Shown piece by piece: positions 45,263 to 57,834 of a stretch of DNA of 64,000 bases. The number at the start of each line of letters is the position of its first letter. Positions within the stretch are counted from its first letter, which is position 1. The notes beneath the pieces were generated by a model. That model did no database searches. It was given only the letters and a program-made list of their open reading frames with translations, and was not told the DNA's origin. Source of the stretch: Dioscorea cayenensis subsp. rotundata (lineage: Eukaryota > Streptophyta > Magnoliopsida > Dioscoreales > Dioscoreaceae); contig NC_052488.1 in NCBI RefSeq assembly GCF_009730915.1, forward strand, positions 20,206,305-20,270,304, read 5' to 3'. The translations under genes and the position numbers were made by a program.

Positions 45263-47877
45263 TGTCACGCCCCGAACCTAGCTCTATGGACCCGGGACGC
45301 CGAGTCCGACAAACGGCTGTACACCTACAATGCCGAAACCAAGTAGACATACAAGGCCTCAAAACCTGATCCAAAACAAAACAAAGAATCAAACTCAGTG
45401 GATTGCAAAAAATAATACAAACTTATTCAAATAAAACATAGGTCCACAATAAACGGGACTTATTACATGCTAATACTCGATGATTACTTAACGATCCCCG
45501 CTAAGCTATCCGCCACTTAACTCTACTCTTGATCTGAAAAGATATTAAACAACAAATTATGAGCTTGACAGCCCAGTAAGCACCTACTAAAAATTATAGG
45601 GAGCATTTACAAAAATCATAAATTATCAAAATCAAAATCAGAAATCAAATTTATTTCAAATAAACACAGATGTCAAAACCAAGCATATAGGTCCCCCAAA
45701 CAACTATTGGCAAAACAAAATAACATAACTCATATATTTACCCTTGGTGACCCTAGCCAGAATATCAGAGCCCATAAGTTTACCTTCGGTGACCCAAGCC
45801 AGATTTATCAGAGGCAGTTATTCTTCACCGACGGAAAGCAGTGTAAACTATAGTTTTTATATCAGAGTACATATCGACATGGTCAGTGTTTAACCCCCAA
45901 TGACAGTGTTATTGTAAAGTTAGTTTGGGGACTACGAGTACTGTGACAAAATATTTCATGTTCACAAAACAATAAATTATCAGAATTCATATTGGGCAAA
46001 ATGCAAGTTATTTGTAGTCACATGGTCCCATTGTTATCATATGAAAATAAACCAGTTATGTTAATCCAAACATGAAATAATTTTAAAAAAATATTAATAA
46101 TAATTAATCAGAAATTAACTAAAAGATATCTGAAATTCAGAATTGAAGTAATTCATATTTAGATAAGCTGTCTAAAGTTTAGAACTTAAATAATATGAAT
46201 TTAAATAGATATTCAAACCTTTTAGATAATTCTAATCCAAAATAAAATATCACTAACTCGAAATTGCAAATAATTTAAAGTAATTCCAAAAATAATAATA
46301 AATAAATAATGTAAAATATAAATCAAAATAATCAGTATTTTTTCCTCAAAAATACCAAAAGTTTACAAAACTAGAACTTTCAAGTATGTACATATAATAG
46401 GATTTATATGTGAGATACTTATTTGATTAACGCCCAAAAAAAACTCCCAAACCTTACAGTTTTGGCATGTCCTATATTTGGGAAGAGATTCTATTAGCTT
46501 TTAAATAACAAATCGAGACTAACAAGCAATAGTATTAAACAAAAAGATTATAAATGCAAAAAATTCAACAATTATCCTACACTCCCAAATATTGATTATT
46601 GCGAGGGTACAATAGCAATTACCCACTCTAAAAGCCATATCAATAATTCCAACATGATCAATGAGTACGAAAACTCTCATAACTTCACATACACTTTTCC
46701 AAATCACAAATTTTAAAATTCTGGGAAAAATAGACACCTAACACTATGACATATCCGAAATTCACACAACTTAGAGTACTACATAATTTATAACATTCAA
46801 TTGAATGTCCAACTATTTCTGCAGGATTGTAATTCAGACGTATCCCTTTCAAATATGAATATCTCTCAATATGGAATTTTTAAAAAGAAATAATATTTTA
46901 CATGCAGTCAGATAACTCGGTAATGCATCACTTTCTTATTTTATGCTATACCAAATAAAACATCTAAGACCATGAGAAACACCAAACAAACTTCAGGTTC
47001 TGCACAGTAATATCATTGGGCACAACTACACTAATAATGCTATAACTTTTAAACTACTCATCCAAAGAATATAAATTTTTGCAGGTATCTAGAAAACATC
47101 AAATTCTATAACTTTATTACATTACTCTTCTCCAATCCATGTACAAGATCATCAAATTGTCTAAGCAAGCTATATGTTTTCTGCAGAAATATTATTGAGG
47201 ACACCTATAGAAATTTGATCATATCTCACAATTTACATGCCCAAAAATTCTGAAATTTTGCAGATTCAAAGATAAAATCGTCCTCTTTAAATTTATTGTA
47301 TAAATATTAATCTAAATCAGAACTTACAATTATGAAATTAATCAAAAACTGTTCAAGGGCTGCAGAAATCTTGTCCACGTCACCTGGGTCTAAAAATTTA
47401 TAATTTAAAGGATACTACTCAAAAAATTCTAAAATTTTGAAGGTACTTATCCAACGTTGATCTCTACAAGTTTTTTATTCTACTATCCTCCAAATTCGGC
47501 CCCTAAGACCTCTAAAATCGAAGAGGGATTTATGCTATGCTAACAGGAATTTATTAATTTTATCCTCAAATAAATCCAATCCTTACATAAGAAGGAAAAA
47601 GACACAGAACCTTACCTCAACCACTCGCAATCAAGCACCCATAGAGGTGAGTTCCTCGCCTTCGTTGCCAGAATCTTGTTGAACTAAGAAGAGATGCTAG
47701 ATTTCACTTTTTCTTAAACGGCACTACCAAAACATGAGGAGGCGGAGAGTGTGGGGCTGTCGAAAAAGACGTGGATAGGGTTTCGAATAAAAGGTAACTG
47801 AAAAGTTATAATAAAGGAAAATAAAAATCTAAGTTTAAATCTAGTGGCTAGGATCTAATGAAGGAATGGGGTCCACA
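45263..47877 (-). mobile_element. Large solo LTR (2615 bp) with perfect target duplication
   Basis: On plus it begins TGTCACGCCCCGAACC and ends GGGGTCCACA. It is flanked by ATCAA on both sides (45258-45262 and 47878-47882). Read on minus, it starts TGTGGACC and ends GGGGCGTGACA, a 3' end I associate with plant Gypsy-type LTRs. No internal domains, primer site or second LTR are present. At 2.6 kb it is unusually long for a solo LTR. Confidence 0.85.
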
Positions 47878-48192
47878 ATCAAAGAATTCTATTGAGATAA
47901 ATTCTTTTAAAGATGAATGGGCAAATAAAAACATACAACATAAATAAACAAATAAGCATATAGGCAAGTAAAAAAGAAATACATAAAAACAAGGATATGT
48001 GTTAGGTGTCATGTGAATAATGTTTGGGAACTTATCAATAAAAAAGTAATTATCATGCAAAAAATATACATGCCGAAACACAGGGGATAACAAAATTTAT
48101 AACGGCAAGTAAACATAATAAAACCCTAATGCATTCAATAATTAGGATTAAAATCTAAACAAATAAATAATTAAACGTTTTTACTTTTGTTT

Positions 48193-49760
48193 TGATGACG
48201 ATTCTGAACGTACCCTTGTTTCCCTGAAATCGAAAGGGACTACGAATCGTGACTACCCTCTACAATCACATACATACGAACGCCTCCGAGAATCAAGCAA
48301 GTATGCTAGTACATAGAGAAACAACGCTTGTTTCTCAGTTTGAATCACAAGCACTCGAGATTGATCAACGAGACATTAGAGAAATACAATTTCCTCTTTG
48401 TCTCAAGATCCAATCTGCAGAGAAGAAAAAAATGGGATGTAGGTGCGGTGGCGGCGGAAATCTCCGACGGCAGGCACCAGCGCCGACAGCCAAGGGAGAA
48501 GAGGGGTGGGTGACGGCTAGAGTTTCTCAAGAGACTATCTCTCAGTCATTCTATTGTCTCCCTCTCATATTAGGGTTAAATCATCTATTTATATTTGAAA
48601 CCCAAAACCTAATTTATAATAAAAACTTTCACTCCTAATCAAATTAGGACTCACTTCTCTACTTGATTAATTAAACCATTTTAACTAATCAAATCAATTA
48701 GATTGAATTAACACTTAATAAGACCCAACCCGAATAAGTTATTCGGTCCAATTAATTAGGTTTTTTACCAAAACCCTAATCAGGTGGTCCAATGAGTGAT
48801 AATTACTGAACTTTGATCTTGGCATTCTAAGTGTATGATCCTATAGGTCTATTTAACATTGACAATGAGCTTAAACAACTTTAACGCTCATAAATCATAA
48901 TTATTCTCTAGCAAGATAATACGATTACCCAGTATTAAACGAAGGTCAATTTTGAGAATTAACGGAACCTATCGCAACCTTATACAATCTTTTGCCACTG
49001 AATATCTTAATTAGCATAAGGCATGGAGCGAGTCATCCTTATTTAATGCTAATTAATTTTTTGATCTATTAATGAAATGACTAGATCAAGTAAATGATAA
49101 CTCTTATCATTTCCCTTGGGCGTGACATGCACTACTTGTCTCACTATTTAAGTGGCCGGTGATATTCACTCTCTCTATGGAGAGGGGCAATCCGTTCACT
49201 TCACTCATGTCTTTCAGCATGAACCGTGACATGCCCAAGCATACTTGTACTCGGCATTAAGTTACGAATGACGTTAGGCGTAAGTCAAAACATATAAGGA
49301 TTCATCTAAGATTTATAGTGATTTCAAGTCGAAGGATTCGAGTATAAGAATTGCTCGAGAAAAACACTTATGACTTTACAACCATGTAGTGTTCTGAAGA
49401 GCGGATCGATCCAAGGACACTGTTCCCTAACATGTATTTATGTACTTTGATTGATATCTCATATCTTATGACTTGTAAAACAAGGCCATCTTATAAAAGA
49501 CATACTAGTCTTAATTTATTTTCATTCCCATGAAAATAGTCGACTATGGACATTTAGAAATTAAAATATTGTTCTAGTTTATGCTCCAAGGTTTTACTAT
49601 CCAAATCACGCATTTGATAACTTGAGCAGAACTAATATTCAAAGATGTTATATCTTATTAACTATGCACAGAAATAATAATAGATAAAACGATATCTTAT
49701 AATAATTATCCAAATAATAGGAGTTTATACAACGTATTGGGCCTAGGGCTTACATTAACA
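48193..49760 (-). mobile_element. LTR or LTR fragment, Copia-like
   Basis: On minus it starts TGTTAATGTAAGCCCTAGGCC at 49760 and ends near GTACGTTCAGAATCGTCATCA at 48193, features I associate with plant Copia LTRs. No matching 5-bp duplication was found (flanks aatac and tgttt), so the left end may be wrong or truncated. The frame 48249-48638 falls inside and is not a gene. Confidence 0.6.
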
Positions 49761-50090
49761 AATACTTGATTTAAATAAAATTAGATTGAAAAAAGTGAAA
49801 AAAGAAACTTATGAAGTGACATTATGTAATTAATTTAAAAAATTAAGGGTATTAAGGTTTTTTAAAAAAATTTCAAAATTTTTAGGAGGTTCTCCCTCCC
49901 CCGGCACTCCAAATCAGGGGGCCAGAAAAAGTGGGGTTTCGGAGGAGGGTCATTGTTAACTCTTTCTTTCCTTTCGTGAAATTAAAAATATCTATCCAAA
50001 CGAGGGAAGAGCTCACTCTGACCCTCCATAACCCTTGCTTTACTTTGCTTTCCCTTGCCGACCCTCAATCCAAACATAGCATAAAACTTT

Positions 50091-51325
50091 TATAAATCCT
50101 GACCTCTAAATTCTAAGCCCTAAATCCTAAACAGTAAATGATACTGAGTTGCGATTAAAAGTTTAGATGATAAATTTTTTATTAAAATATATATGAGGGG
50201 ATGACAGGGATCCCAACTTAGCATTCACATCATTTGGGAAATCTATCCCGAAAATCTATTTTGTAAAAATTTCATTAGTCATAATAATAACGTGTAATTC
50301 ATCTTAAAAAAATCTTAATTATATGTAATAAAGTTAAATGTCTGTAATAATAACCTTGTAAACTATAGTCAATTATTTTTTAATAAAATTAAAAATATCA
50401 AGGACTAGAGTAAGTATTATTGTATGATTTATCCTAGTACTCAATCGTGAACTTTAATCTATAATTTACTTAATTAATTAATTAATTAAATTAATGAGGT
50501 GGCATGTTGGTAATTAAGGAGAAAACAAGGACGATGGATGGGATTGTGCCTTGGGAGGGACTAAGCGCCACGCCCGCGTTCTTATCCACTGAATCACTAC
50601 AAGACATTGTTGTGGGTCCCACCCACGTGTTCCTCCACGTCATCAGACATGGATCTCTAAAATCTTTGGTCCGTTCCAACCCCAACCACAACCAGCTGCA
50701 CCATCATCATCCATCATACTATGCCAATTTTTTTTTTATAATATATATATATATATAAATAATCATTATTTAGTGTAATTGAAATGTTACAAAAATAGTA
50801 AATGAACAAATAATTTTTTAAGGATATTAAGTTACTGTACACACTTTATTTGGACGACACTTGTTGTCTTTTAATATATATATATATATATATTAAAATA
50901 AACATACTTTTCTTATTTTTATAGGGTTTAAAACTAAAATTTAGATGCATTGTTTCAATAATTAAAATGGATTTTTTTTATAGCACTTGCTAGTGATATA
51001 ACATGTGTTAGTTAAGATTATTATAATTTGAACAGCACATCAAAGTAAGACAACTTTGGACACACAATGATACAAGAGGAAGTAACAACACACTTCTTCC
51101 CTTTGAGCAATTTTTTTATGTACCATTTCTAAATAAAATCAATAATACAAGAACAAATCAAGAAGCTCTTCAAATCATTCAAATCATTAGAAAATAGTAA
51201 CAAAAATGTTTGTTTATTCAATCACAGGGTGATTCCCTTCCATTATTTAATAATAATAGAAAAAAGTTACACACCCTGTTCTGAAGCAATCTATCTGAAA
51301 AATCAAATTGAAAAACAAATATGAA
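50091..51325. other. Intergenic region with ACGT-box cluster
   Basis: Mostly AT-rich. At 50500-50700 an island of higher GC holds CCCACGTGTTC (G-box) and CCACGTCATC (ACGT-core). No gene is recognised on either strand of the island. Two TA tracts (near 50740 and 50877) flank the rest. Confidence 0.5.
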
Positions 51326-52270
51326 CTACATTGATGAACTCAAAGAGTAACTCAATTGATCAATCTCTCCACTTGAAGCCAAGCTCAACAACTCTTTTAT
51401 TTCCAACCCTTTTGCAGGTCCAATACTGCTACTGCTACTGCTACTGCTACTGCTACTGCTACTTTGATCTTTTCCATGCTTTGCCAATGCATTCTTGAAC
51501 TTGTTTATCTGTAAATAAATAATCACCAAAAACACTAGAAAACTTTGTTCAAATTGAAATAATATGAATTGAAAAACTAAGAACTCACAGTTGCATTAGT
51601 GCAGCTGAAACTGCAAACAAGTCCTTGAGATCCTCTGTAGAATCTGAAGAAAGGGAGTACATGGATGTGGAGTTTATGGCACATTGGTTTCAGTTCCTCA
51701 TAGTTCACTTTCAGGAACTGAGCATTTGGATTTAACTCTGCTATTTGACATATCTGAAAAACATTCAACAAAACAAACATTGACTGGTTTGATCTTGAAC
51801 TTTGTGGGGAAAAAATAAAATAAAATAAAATAAAATAAAATAAAAATAAACATACCTTTGGATGTAATGCTTTGCAACCACCACAACCAGGAGAATAGAA
51901 ATCAACAATCACAAGCTTATCACCTGCATTAATCAATGCATCAACAAGTTCTTGTGCACACTTTATCTCTATCATGTTTGATGATGTAGTTTTCTCCCAC
52001 CATCTTAGAACTCTTGGAACACAAATAGACATTTTCCTCTGATTCTGTAACAACATATACATAACTTAAGAACATGAAGAAGAAGAAGAAGAAGATAAGT
52101 GAAGTTACTTGGTTTCTGTCATCAATAACTGCAACTTGTCTTCCTTTAAGCTCAGTCTTCAAAGCCATGGATTGATCCAAAGGAAAAACAGAAGATTTTT
52201 TCTGGGTTTCCAAACCATTGTCATAACAAGAACCAGAAAGACTCATTCCAGGCCTCAGAGAAACAGCCAT
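51326..52270 (-). CDS. Atypical Cys/His-rich thioredoxin (ACHT-type), chloroplast
   Basis: Plastid thioredoxin-like protein that reacts with 2-Cys peroxiredoxin and helps oxidise target enzymes. Four exons on minus: 52109-52270, 51856-52044, 51589-51753 and 51326-51508, all multiples of three, 232 residues. An N-terminal region of about 75 residues rich in Ser/Lys suits a chloroplast transit peptide. The thioredoxin fold follows, with the noncanonical active site SPGCGGCKALHPK (Cys108 and Cys111). A second Cys-rich pair lies in SFSCTNAT. The C-terminal part has a 13-Ser run coded by an (AGT/AGC)n tract at about 51426-51462. The start ATG at 52270 opens MAVSLRPG. The CGGC motif instead of CGPC separates ACHT from m/f-type thioredoxins. 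Which ACHT is not decided. Confidence 0.92.
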
Positions 52271-52829
52271 TGATTGATTCAATGAAGAATGAAGAAGAAG
52301 AAGAGGAGGAGGAAGAAGAAGAAGAAGGGATCAAGGAGGAAAAGATATAGTGATATAGAGAGAAAAGAAGTGAATTTTTTTAAAAGTTTATCCACTTGGT
52401 TTTCCAAGAAAAGGTGGTCCCATTCATCTCCCCTGCTTTGCTTTCGATGACCAGTAAGAAGGCTGTTCTTCTCAAGGCTTTGGGTCGGATTCGTCCAATT
52501 TTTTTTTACAAAGTCTACCAACCACAAAGCACAAACATTGTAAGGGGATTCACAAAATGAATTTTAATTCTTAAACTTGAATCCTCTCAATCACAACACC
52601 ATGAGTATTTATCAGTGAATAAACCTTCATTTCCTATTCATTCATATTTATGTCCATCTCTTTCATTTATATGGTTTTTTTTCATTTATATTTGTATATA
52701 TATAGACAATATATTTTTTTGGGGCAGCATCAAAAAATGAATTTAGGGACATCCCTACAATAGCTGTTGGATCATCTATTTAACGGCTGCTATTTCATTA
52801 CAACCCCAGAGATGGGGTTAGATGCTAAC

Positions 52830-53260
52830 CCCACCTCCGGAGTTATATTTATAATTAAACAACAACTGTTAGATGATGATCGGTTAATTTTTTTAGTAAA
52901 TCACTGAACTTTGGTCAAATATCATTTTGATCACTGAATTTTAATTTATTTCGAAATGCTCACTAAAATTACTAATCATTTCATCAGTAGGTCACCCCAT
53001 AGATTAGCACCTTCATTAGCTGACATGTAGGCTGGAAAAAGCCAAGTCAGCGCTAGGTGGAAGTCTCCATGTCAGCTAATGAAGATGCTAATCTATCGGG
53101 TGACCTGTCAATGAAATAATTAGTTTCTTTAATGAGCATTTCGAAACAAATCAAAATTTAATGATCAAAATAATATTTGATCAAAATTTAGTGATTTACT
53201 AAAAAAACTAACCAATGATGATCTAACGGTTGTTGTATATATATTGTGGGAGGGGTAAAT
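52830..53260. mobile_element. Foldback MITE (~430 bp)
   Basis: The two halves are near-perfect inverted copies: aacaacaactgttagatgatgatcgg.. (52859 on) pairs with ..aaccaatgatgatctaacggttgttgta (ending about 53237). The mirror axis lies in GGAAAAAGCCAAGTCAGCGC (about 53033-53052). Outer ends resemble CCACCTCCGG/CCCTCCCACAA. No ORF. Target duplication not resolved. Confidence 0.8.
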
Positions 53261-54062
53261 AATATAAATAGTAATTTGTTTATTTTGTAAAAAAAAAAAA
53301 CTAATAATCTATTTTACTTGTTCAGCTATATATGTTTTTTGACTTCTCGTATATACTAACTTGATGAGTGACCTATGAAGAGAGTGACTGACTTACACTT
53401 TGAGCTCCACTTAAAGATTTTTGGGACTTTTTAACAAGAGTCATTTTCTTAAAAAAAATTGTCTCGAGAGGAACTCCTGCATTTTTATCTAGAGTAGCCA
53501 TTTGTTTTTGTGATTATTGTGAAGGTTATTAATATGTTTCTTTTGTAAGTATTTGCTTGTTAATTTTTTTTTAAATGAATTTAAATATATATATATATTG
53601 AAAGAGATATATTTATTTTTTTATAAAGTCCCAATATCTGATCATGACTGTACGGGCTGTGCTTCCTAAAAAAATCAGTGATCAAAAATGAAAAAAAATT
53701 CTAGCCAAATTTATCTATTAAATTATAAAATCGCTTCCCAAGAAATTAAAACTGGTTGCTGGATTGGATAGTGGATAATATATATAAAAATGGATACTGA
53801 AATGCTGCTGGTTTTCACTTTCACCATCAATTAATAATAAATGTGCATCACATAAAATATCAGAAATAAATGTTAAATCTTCTGAAGTGAAGTACCTTTT
53901 TATTATTTTTTGCTGAGATAATAATTTTGTGAGGTCGTGAAGGTGACATGCTGGCATGCAATATTAAAGATAAAGATATGGTGCTCGTTTATGAAGGGGA
54001 CAAAGAAATCTATAAAAAGAAAAGAGAAATCTATATGTTGGAAATACCATTTAAAAATCATA
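53261..54062. other. Intergenic AT-rich region
   Basis: No ORF with recognisable content and no clear element. TA tracts near 53586-53600. Confidence 0.6.
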
Positions 54063-55879
54063 AGAGAGTACCAAAGTTTGGCCGAATATCAAAATGGATA
54101 TCACACTCCAATTTATATCTATTTAGATACTAAATTTTAATTTCATTTCTACAAGAGAGTACCCACCCATTTTCGATGAGTAATTATTGATGTGGCTACC
54201 AAAATACTTCGTGGCATGCGTTTTGACAGCTCATTTGTTAGTGTGGAAGCGCCAATGAAGATGTGTAATCCTCGTCAATCGTTTTTTACCATGCAAGCCC
54301 AATTTTGTACCAACTCAGCATCCCCCCATCCAGCCCTCTCTTTTCCCTCGTCTTCTTCGCCTACCCTCTCTTCTCACTGTCCATCCCTTGGTTTTCTCCT
54401 CATTCTCCTCCTCATCCTCCTTCTTATCCTTCTTTTTTTTATGCTTAGACCGAAATACGTAATCACTACAACGGTTGAAGACAAATTGTAGTGCGTGCGA
54501 GATCTAGGCTACACAACATGGAAGCTGATTGGCCGATTAGGCTTGCAGACCTAGGAGAACCTAAATACCGTAAGTCTTCCTCCTTCACTACTTTAAAAAG
54601 CTAAGGAAGTAAGTATGGTTGCATGTGGATGGTGATATATTGAGGGAATGTGAGTTTAGTTTGAAAAATTGGTCCCAATGTATTTAGGGTTGACAATCGG
54701 CCTTGTGTAAGTGGGCATCTTGGAAATGTTGTTGATTTGAGGAGTTTTGTGATTGTTTTGCTTCGATTTATGCCATCCAGAATTAGGGTTTTCTAGGGTT
54801 TCCATTAATGAATTTAGCATCTCTGTAATGAGGATTTCCAGATTTTGCACAAAAAGAATTTAGCATGTATGTAATGAGGTTTTCCAGGTTTTCCACATAA
54901 AAAATTTAGCATCTCTGTAATGAATAGCTTATCATTTTCGAAGTTAGCATCTTTGTTGTGATAATATGTTCTACTATGCACCATCCTTATAATATACATC
55001 TCTTTGTTATGCCCATCATAAATTTAGCCAATTTGATGATTAGCATTTTTGTGGTGATAATATGTTCGGTACACATTTTGATATTTAAGTTTGTAATAGT
55101 CTATTTATTGGCTGCCATTGTTCTACATGATGAAAATGGTTCACACTCAAATTTGGTATACTCTAGCCATCTCTAATGTAGACATTTTATATGATATATA
55201 CTTGATCATCTTTGTCAACAGAAGATAACATATCCTTTAGCCATCATAATTTAGTATCTTTGAATTGCATAATTTTGCTGTCTTTTTGATATGCAGTAGT
55301 TTAGGTATATATTTGAAATTATTTCCTCAAATTTGTTTCTGTCATTTTGATTGCACCATTTGTGGGCGATTAATAAACATGTTAACATTTAAGTTTCAAC
55401 ACATAATTCATAGTATTTCACAATTTGCATGTATTACACTTATGGTGAACTGTACAAGTGAGCTGAATATAAAATAGCAGGGTATGTTGATTACCTTTGT
55501 GCTAATAAAATATCTTATCTAGAGATTACTAATGTGGCCAAAGAGTTGAATTTACATGTGGAGGATGCTACTTTTTGGTGGATGGAAGTGAAGGAGGAAA
55601 AAAGAGTTTGGTAGAAATAAAAATAATAAAAAAAAAGACTTGGATTCTCTTTCAATGGCAATGAAGGTTGATCACAGAAGGCGTATGAATGTTTATGCCA
55701 AGGTATTGGAGAATGATGGTGTATCACATGTAAAATTTGGGCCAGAGGACACTGTTGAATTAGACACTGTGATTGGCCAAATGACACAAGAAAAGAAACA
55801 GAGGAAGAAAGTGACTTAGAGGGAAGTGAATTTCATGATTCTGATTAGTGATGAACTTGAAGACCCTCAATAGGTAGAC

Positions 55880-56700
55880 CCTGGAAATGAAGATTCTGAA
55901 GAGGAAGTTCCTTTATAGGAGGGCAATTTAACAATTGTTGTTGAGGATGGTGCAACATAAATAATTGGAAAAGAGGCTGCCACTAATTCTGATAATGAGG
56001 ATTCTAATATTGTTGACTCTGGAGACTAGAAATCTTGCTTTATCACTGATGAGGAAGATTTGGATCCTGCAAGGCCCAAGTATGTTGAGTTCAATGAGGA
56101 ATCAAACATGAAGGAACCTGAATTCAAAATTGGTATGAAATTTAGAAACTTTAAACAATTCAAGGAAGTTGTCATGTATGGGATAAAAAACAGGTGTGTA
56201 ATGAACTTCAAGCCAAACAACAGTTATAAGTGCAAAGATTTTTGCAAACGAGGATGCCCTTGGTATTTGTGGTCTTCCACCATGTATAAAGATAAAAAAA
56301 AATAATGTTCATATTAAGTCTGGCAACATAAAACATGAATGCACAAGAAATCATAATATTAGATATGCAAGTGCAAAGTGGGTAGCAAGCAATTACTTGG
56401 AACAATTTATAGCTGATCCATTGCTCTCAGGTTGCATGTATTATCCAAGTAGTCAGGCTTAACCAACAAGCTGAAATAAGCAAGCTTAAAGCATGGAGGG
56501 CCAAGAGCATTGCTCTCAGGTGAATTGCACTTGTAGAAAATGGTAGCTAGCAGGAATTCCTTATAGTCATACAATTTCAGCAATTTACTACAACAAGGTT
56601 AGGCCAGAGAACTATTTGAATGAATATTACAAAGTGACCACTATACTTAAAACATATAGACATATTCTACACGCATAGAGACTGTTGGCCTAAGAGTGAC
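55880..56700 (+). pseudogene. MULE transposase remnant lacking catalytic core
   Basis: From 56060 the frame reads NEESNMKEPEFKIGMKFRNF, then KEVVMYGIKNR, and CKRGCPW: the MuDR N-terminal DNA-binding/zinc domain. A one-base slip in an A run near 56295 moves the continuation (IKSGNIKHECTRNHN) to the next frame. After about 56440 the reading changes abruptly to VNCTCRKW..AGIPYSHTISAI and then YKVTTILKTY, which is the SWIM zinc finger at the far C-terminal end of these proteins. The central DDE catalytic domain (about 250 residues) is missing between. Upstream acidic sequence from 55517 has several stops. Confidence 0.75.
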
Positions 56701-57416
56701 CTACCCCCCGGTTCACTTGAGCCAATAAATAGCATTTATTTGGGACAGTATATGATGGCAATGTGAGATTTTTCTTCCCCTAATAAATAAATTAAGTTCT
56801 TTTGCAATTGTGGGGATTAATTAATTTTGTTATGTTTATTAGAGTAAAAGCAATGATCCTATGGCAACCTTTGATCCCCATATTCTTCATGGTCATTTTG
56901 TTCAAGTCTATCATCAAGTTTCTTTTACATTTTTTTTTTTTTTGCATCTAATTATATGACATGAAAATAATTAACTTGCAATGGCATTGTAAGGTGGATC
57001 TCCTTAATAGAAACATTGAAACTGGTGACCTCTCACAACAGACTGTAGTAGAAGCATTTTAATAGGTTAGTTTAAATGCTTCAACATTTATGCTATTTTT
57101 TATTGGGATTGGACATATTAACAAAATTATATCTGCCCATTCTAGGTTATTGACACATGTGAGCATGCTCCTATTGGGGGAACAAGTATGACTGATAGAA
57201 GGCCAAAGTGGAATAAATTGACAACCAGGGGAGGCAAAAAGAATGCTAATGCTATGAATGCTATAGATGGCGGGTTTGCTATTTCATCAACTTTAAAAGA
57301 ACTTGGCAATCAGGGGAGGCAAAAGGAAAGTTAGGTAAATCAGGCTCAAGTGCAGAAAACTCCATCAACCTCAAGAATTAATGTACCAAGGCCTCCTATG
57401 AATGTTAAAGATGGGG

Positions 57417-57419
57417 CTG

Positions 57420-57505
<86 letters not shown>
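57417..57505. repeat. (TA)n microsatellite
   Basis: About 44 TA units, nearly uninterrupted. Frames read across it (YIYIYI) are artefacts. Confidence 0.97.
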
Positions 57506-57507
<2 letters not shown>

Positions 57508-57834
57508 GTACCACATGGTGTTAGAGGGTATGTTGTTTTTGGTGGTACCCAATAAGCATAATGTTTGAAAACATTTGGAGTGTTTGAAAACACTTTTAAT
57601 GTATGTTGCCAATTTTTGTGAATGTTATCAACAATGTCCTAGTGGTAGAACATTTGGAGTGTTTGAAAACACTTTTTTTGGTTTCTCCTTTTTTTTATGT
57701 GCAAATTTTGCGATTGTACATAATTAATGGGTTATGTGCAAAGCTTGAAAAGTTTACAAACATTGAGTTCCTTCATTATGTGAAAATTTTCTAGCATGTC
57801 TTTTTTGTTATAAAAGAACATATAACTTTTGTCA

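Larger units (their letters stand above)
44669..50090. mobile_element. TIR DNA element carrying nested LTR insertions
   Basis: The left end CATAGTGTTTGGATT (44669 on, followed by aaaagtaaaggga) and the right end, read on minus, CTATGTTTGGATTGAGGGT (followed by gcaaagtaaag) are inverted. Similar CTATGTTTGGAT ends occur in plant MITEs. Two LTR-type insertions sit inside (45263-47877 and about 48193-49760), leaving about 1.2 kb of element. The flanks on both sides share a degenerate telomere-like sequence. No clear target duplication was found, so the superfamily is unknown. Confidence 0.6.

Noticed and set aside
48249-48638. 129-codon plus-strand frame
   Set aside because: Lies antisense within the Copia-like LTR and lacks any recognised domain.
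57346-57612. Frames of 88 and 72 codons rich in Tyr-Ile
   Set aside because: Translation of a TA microsatellite.
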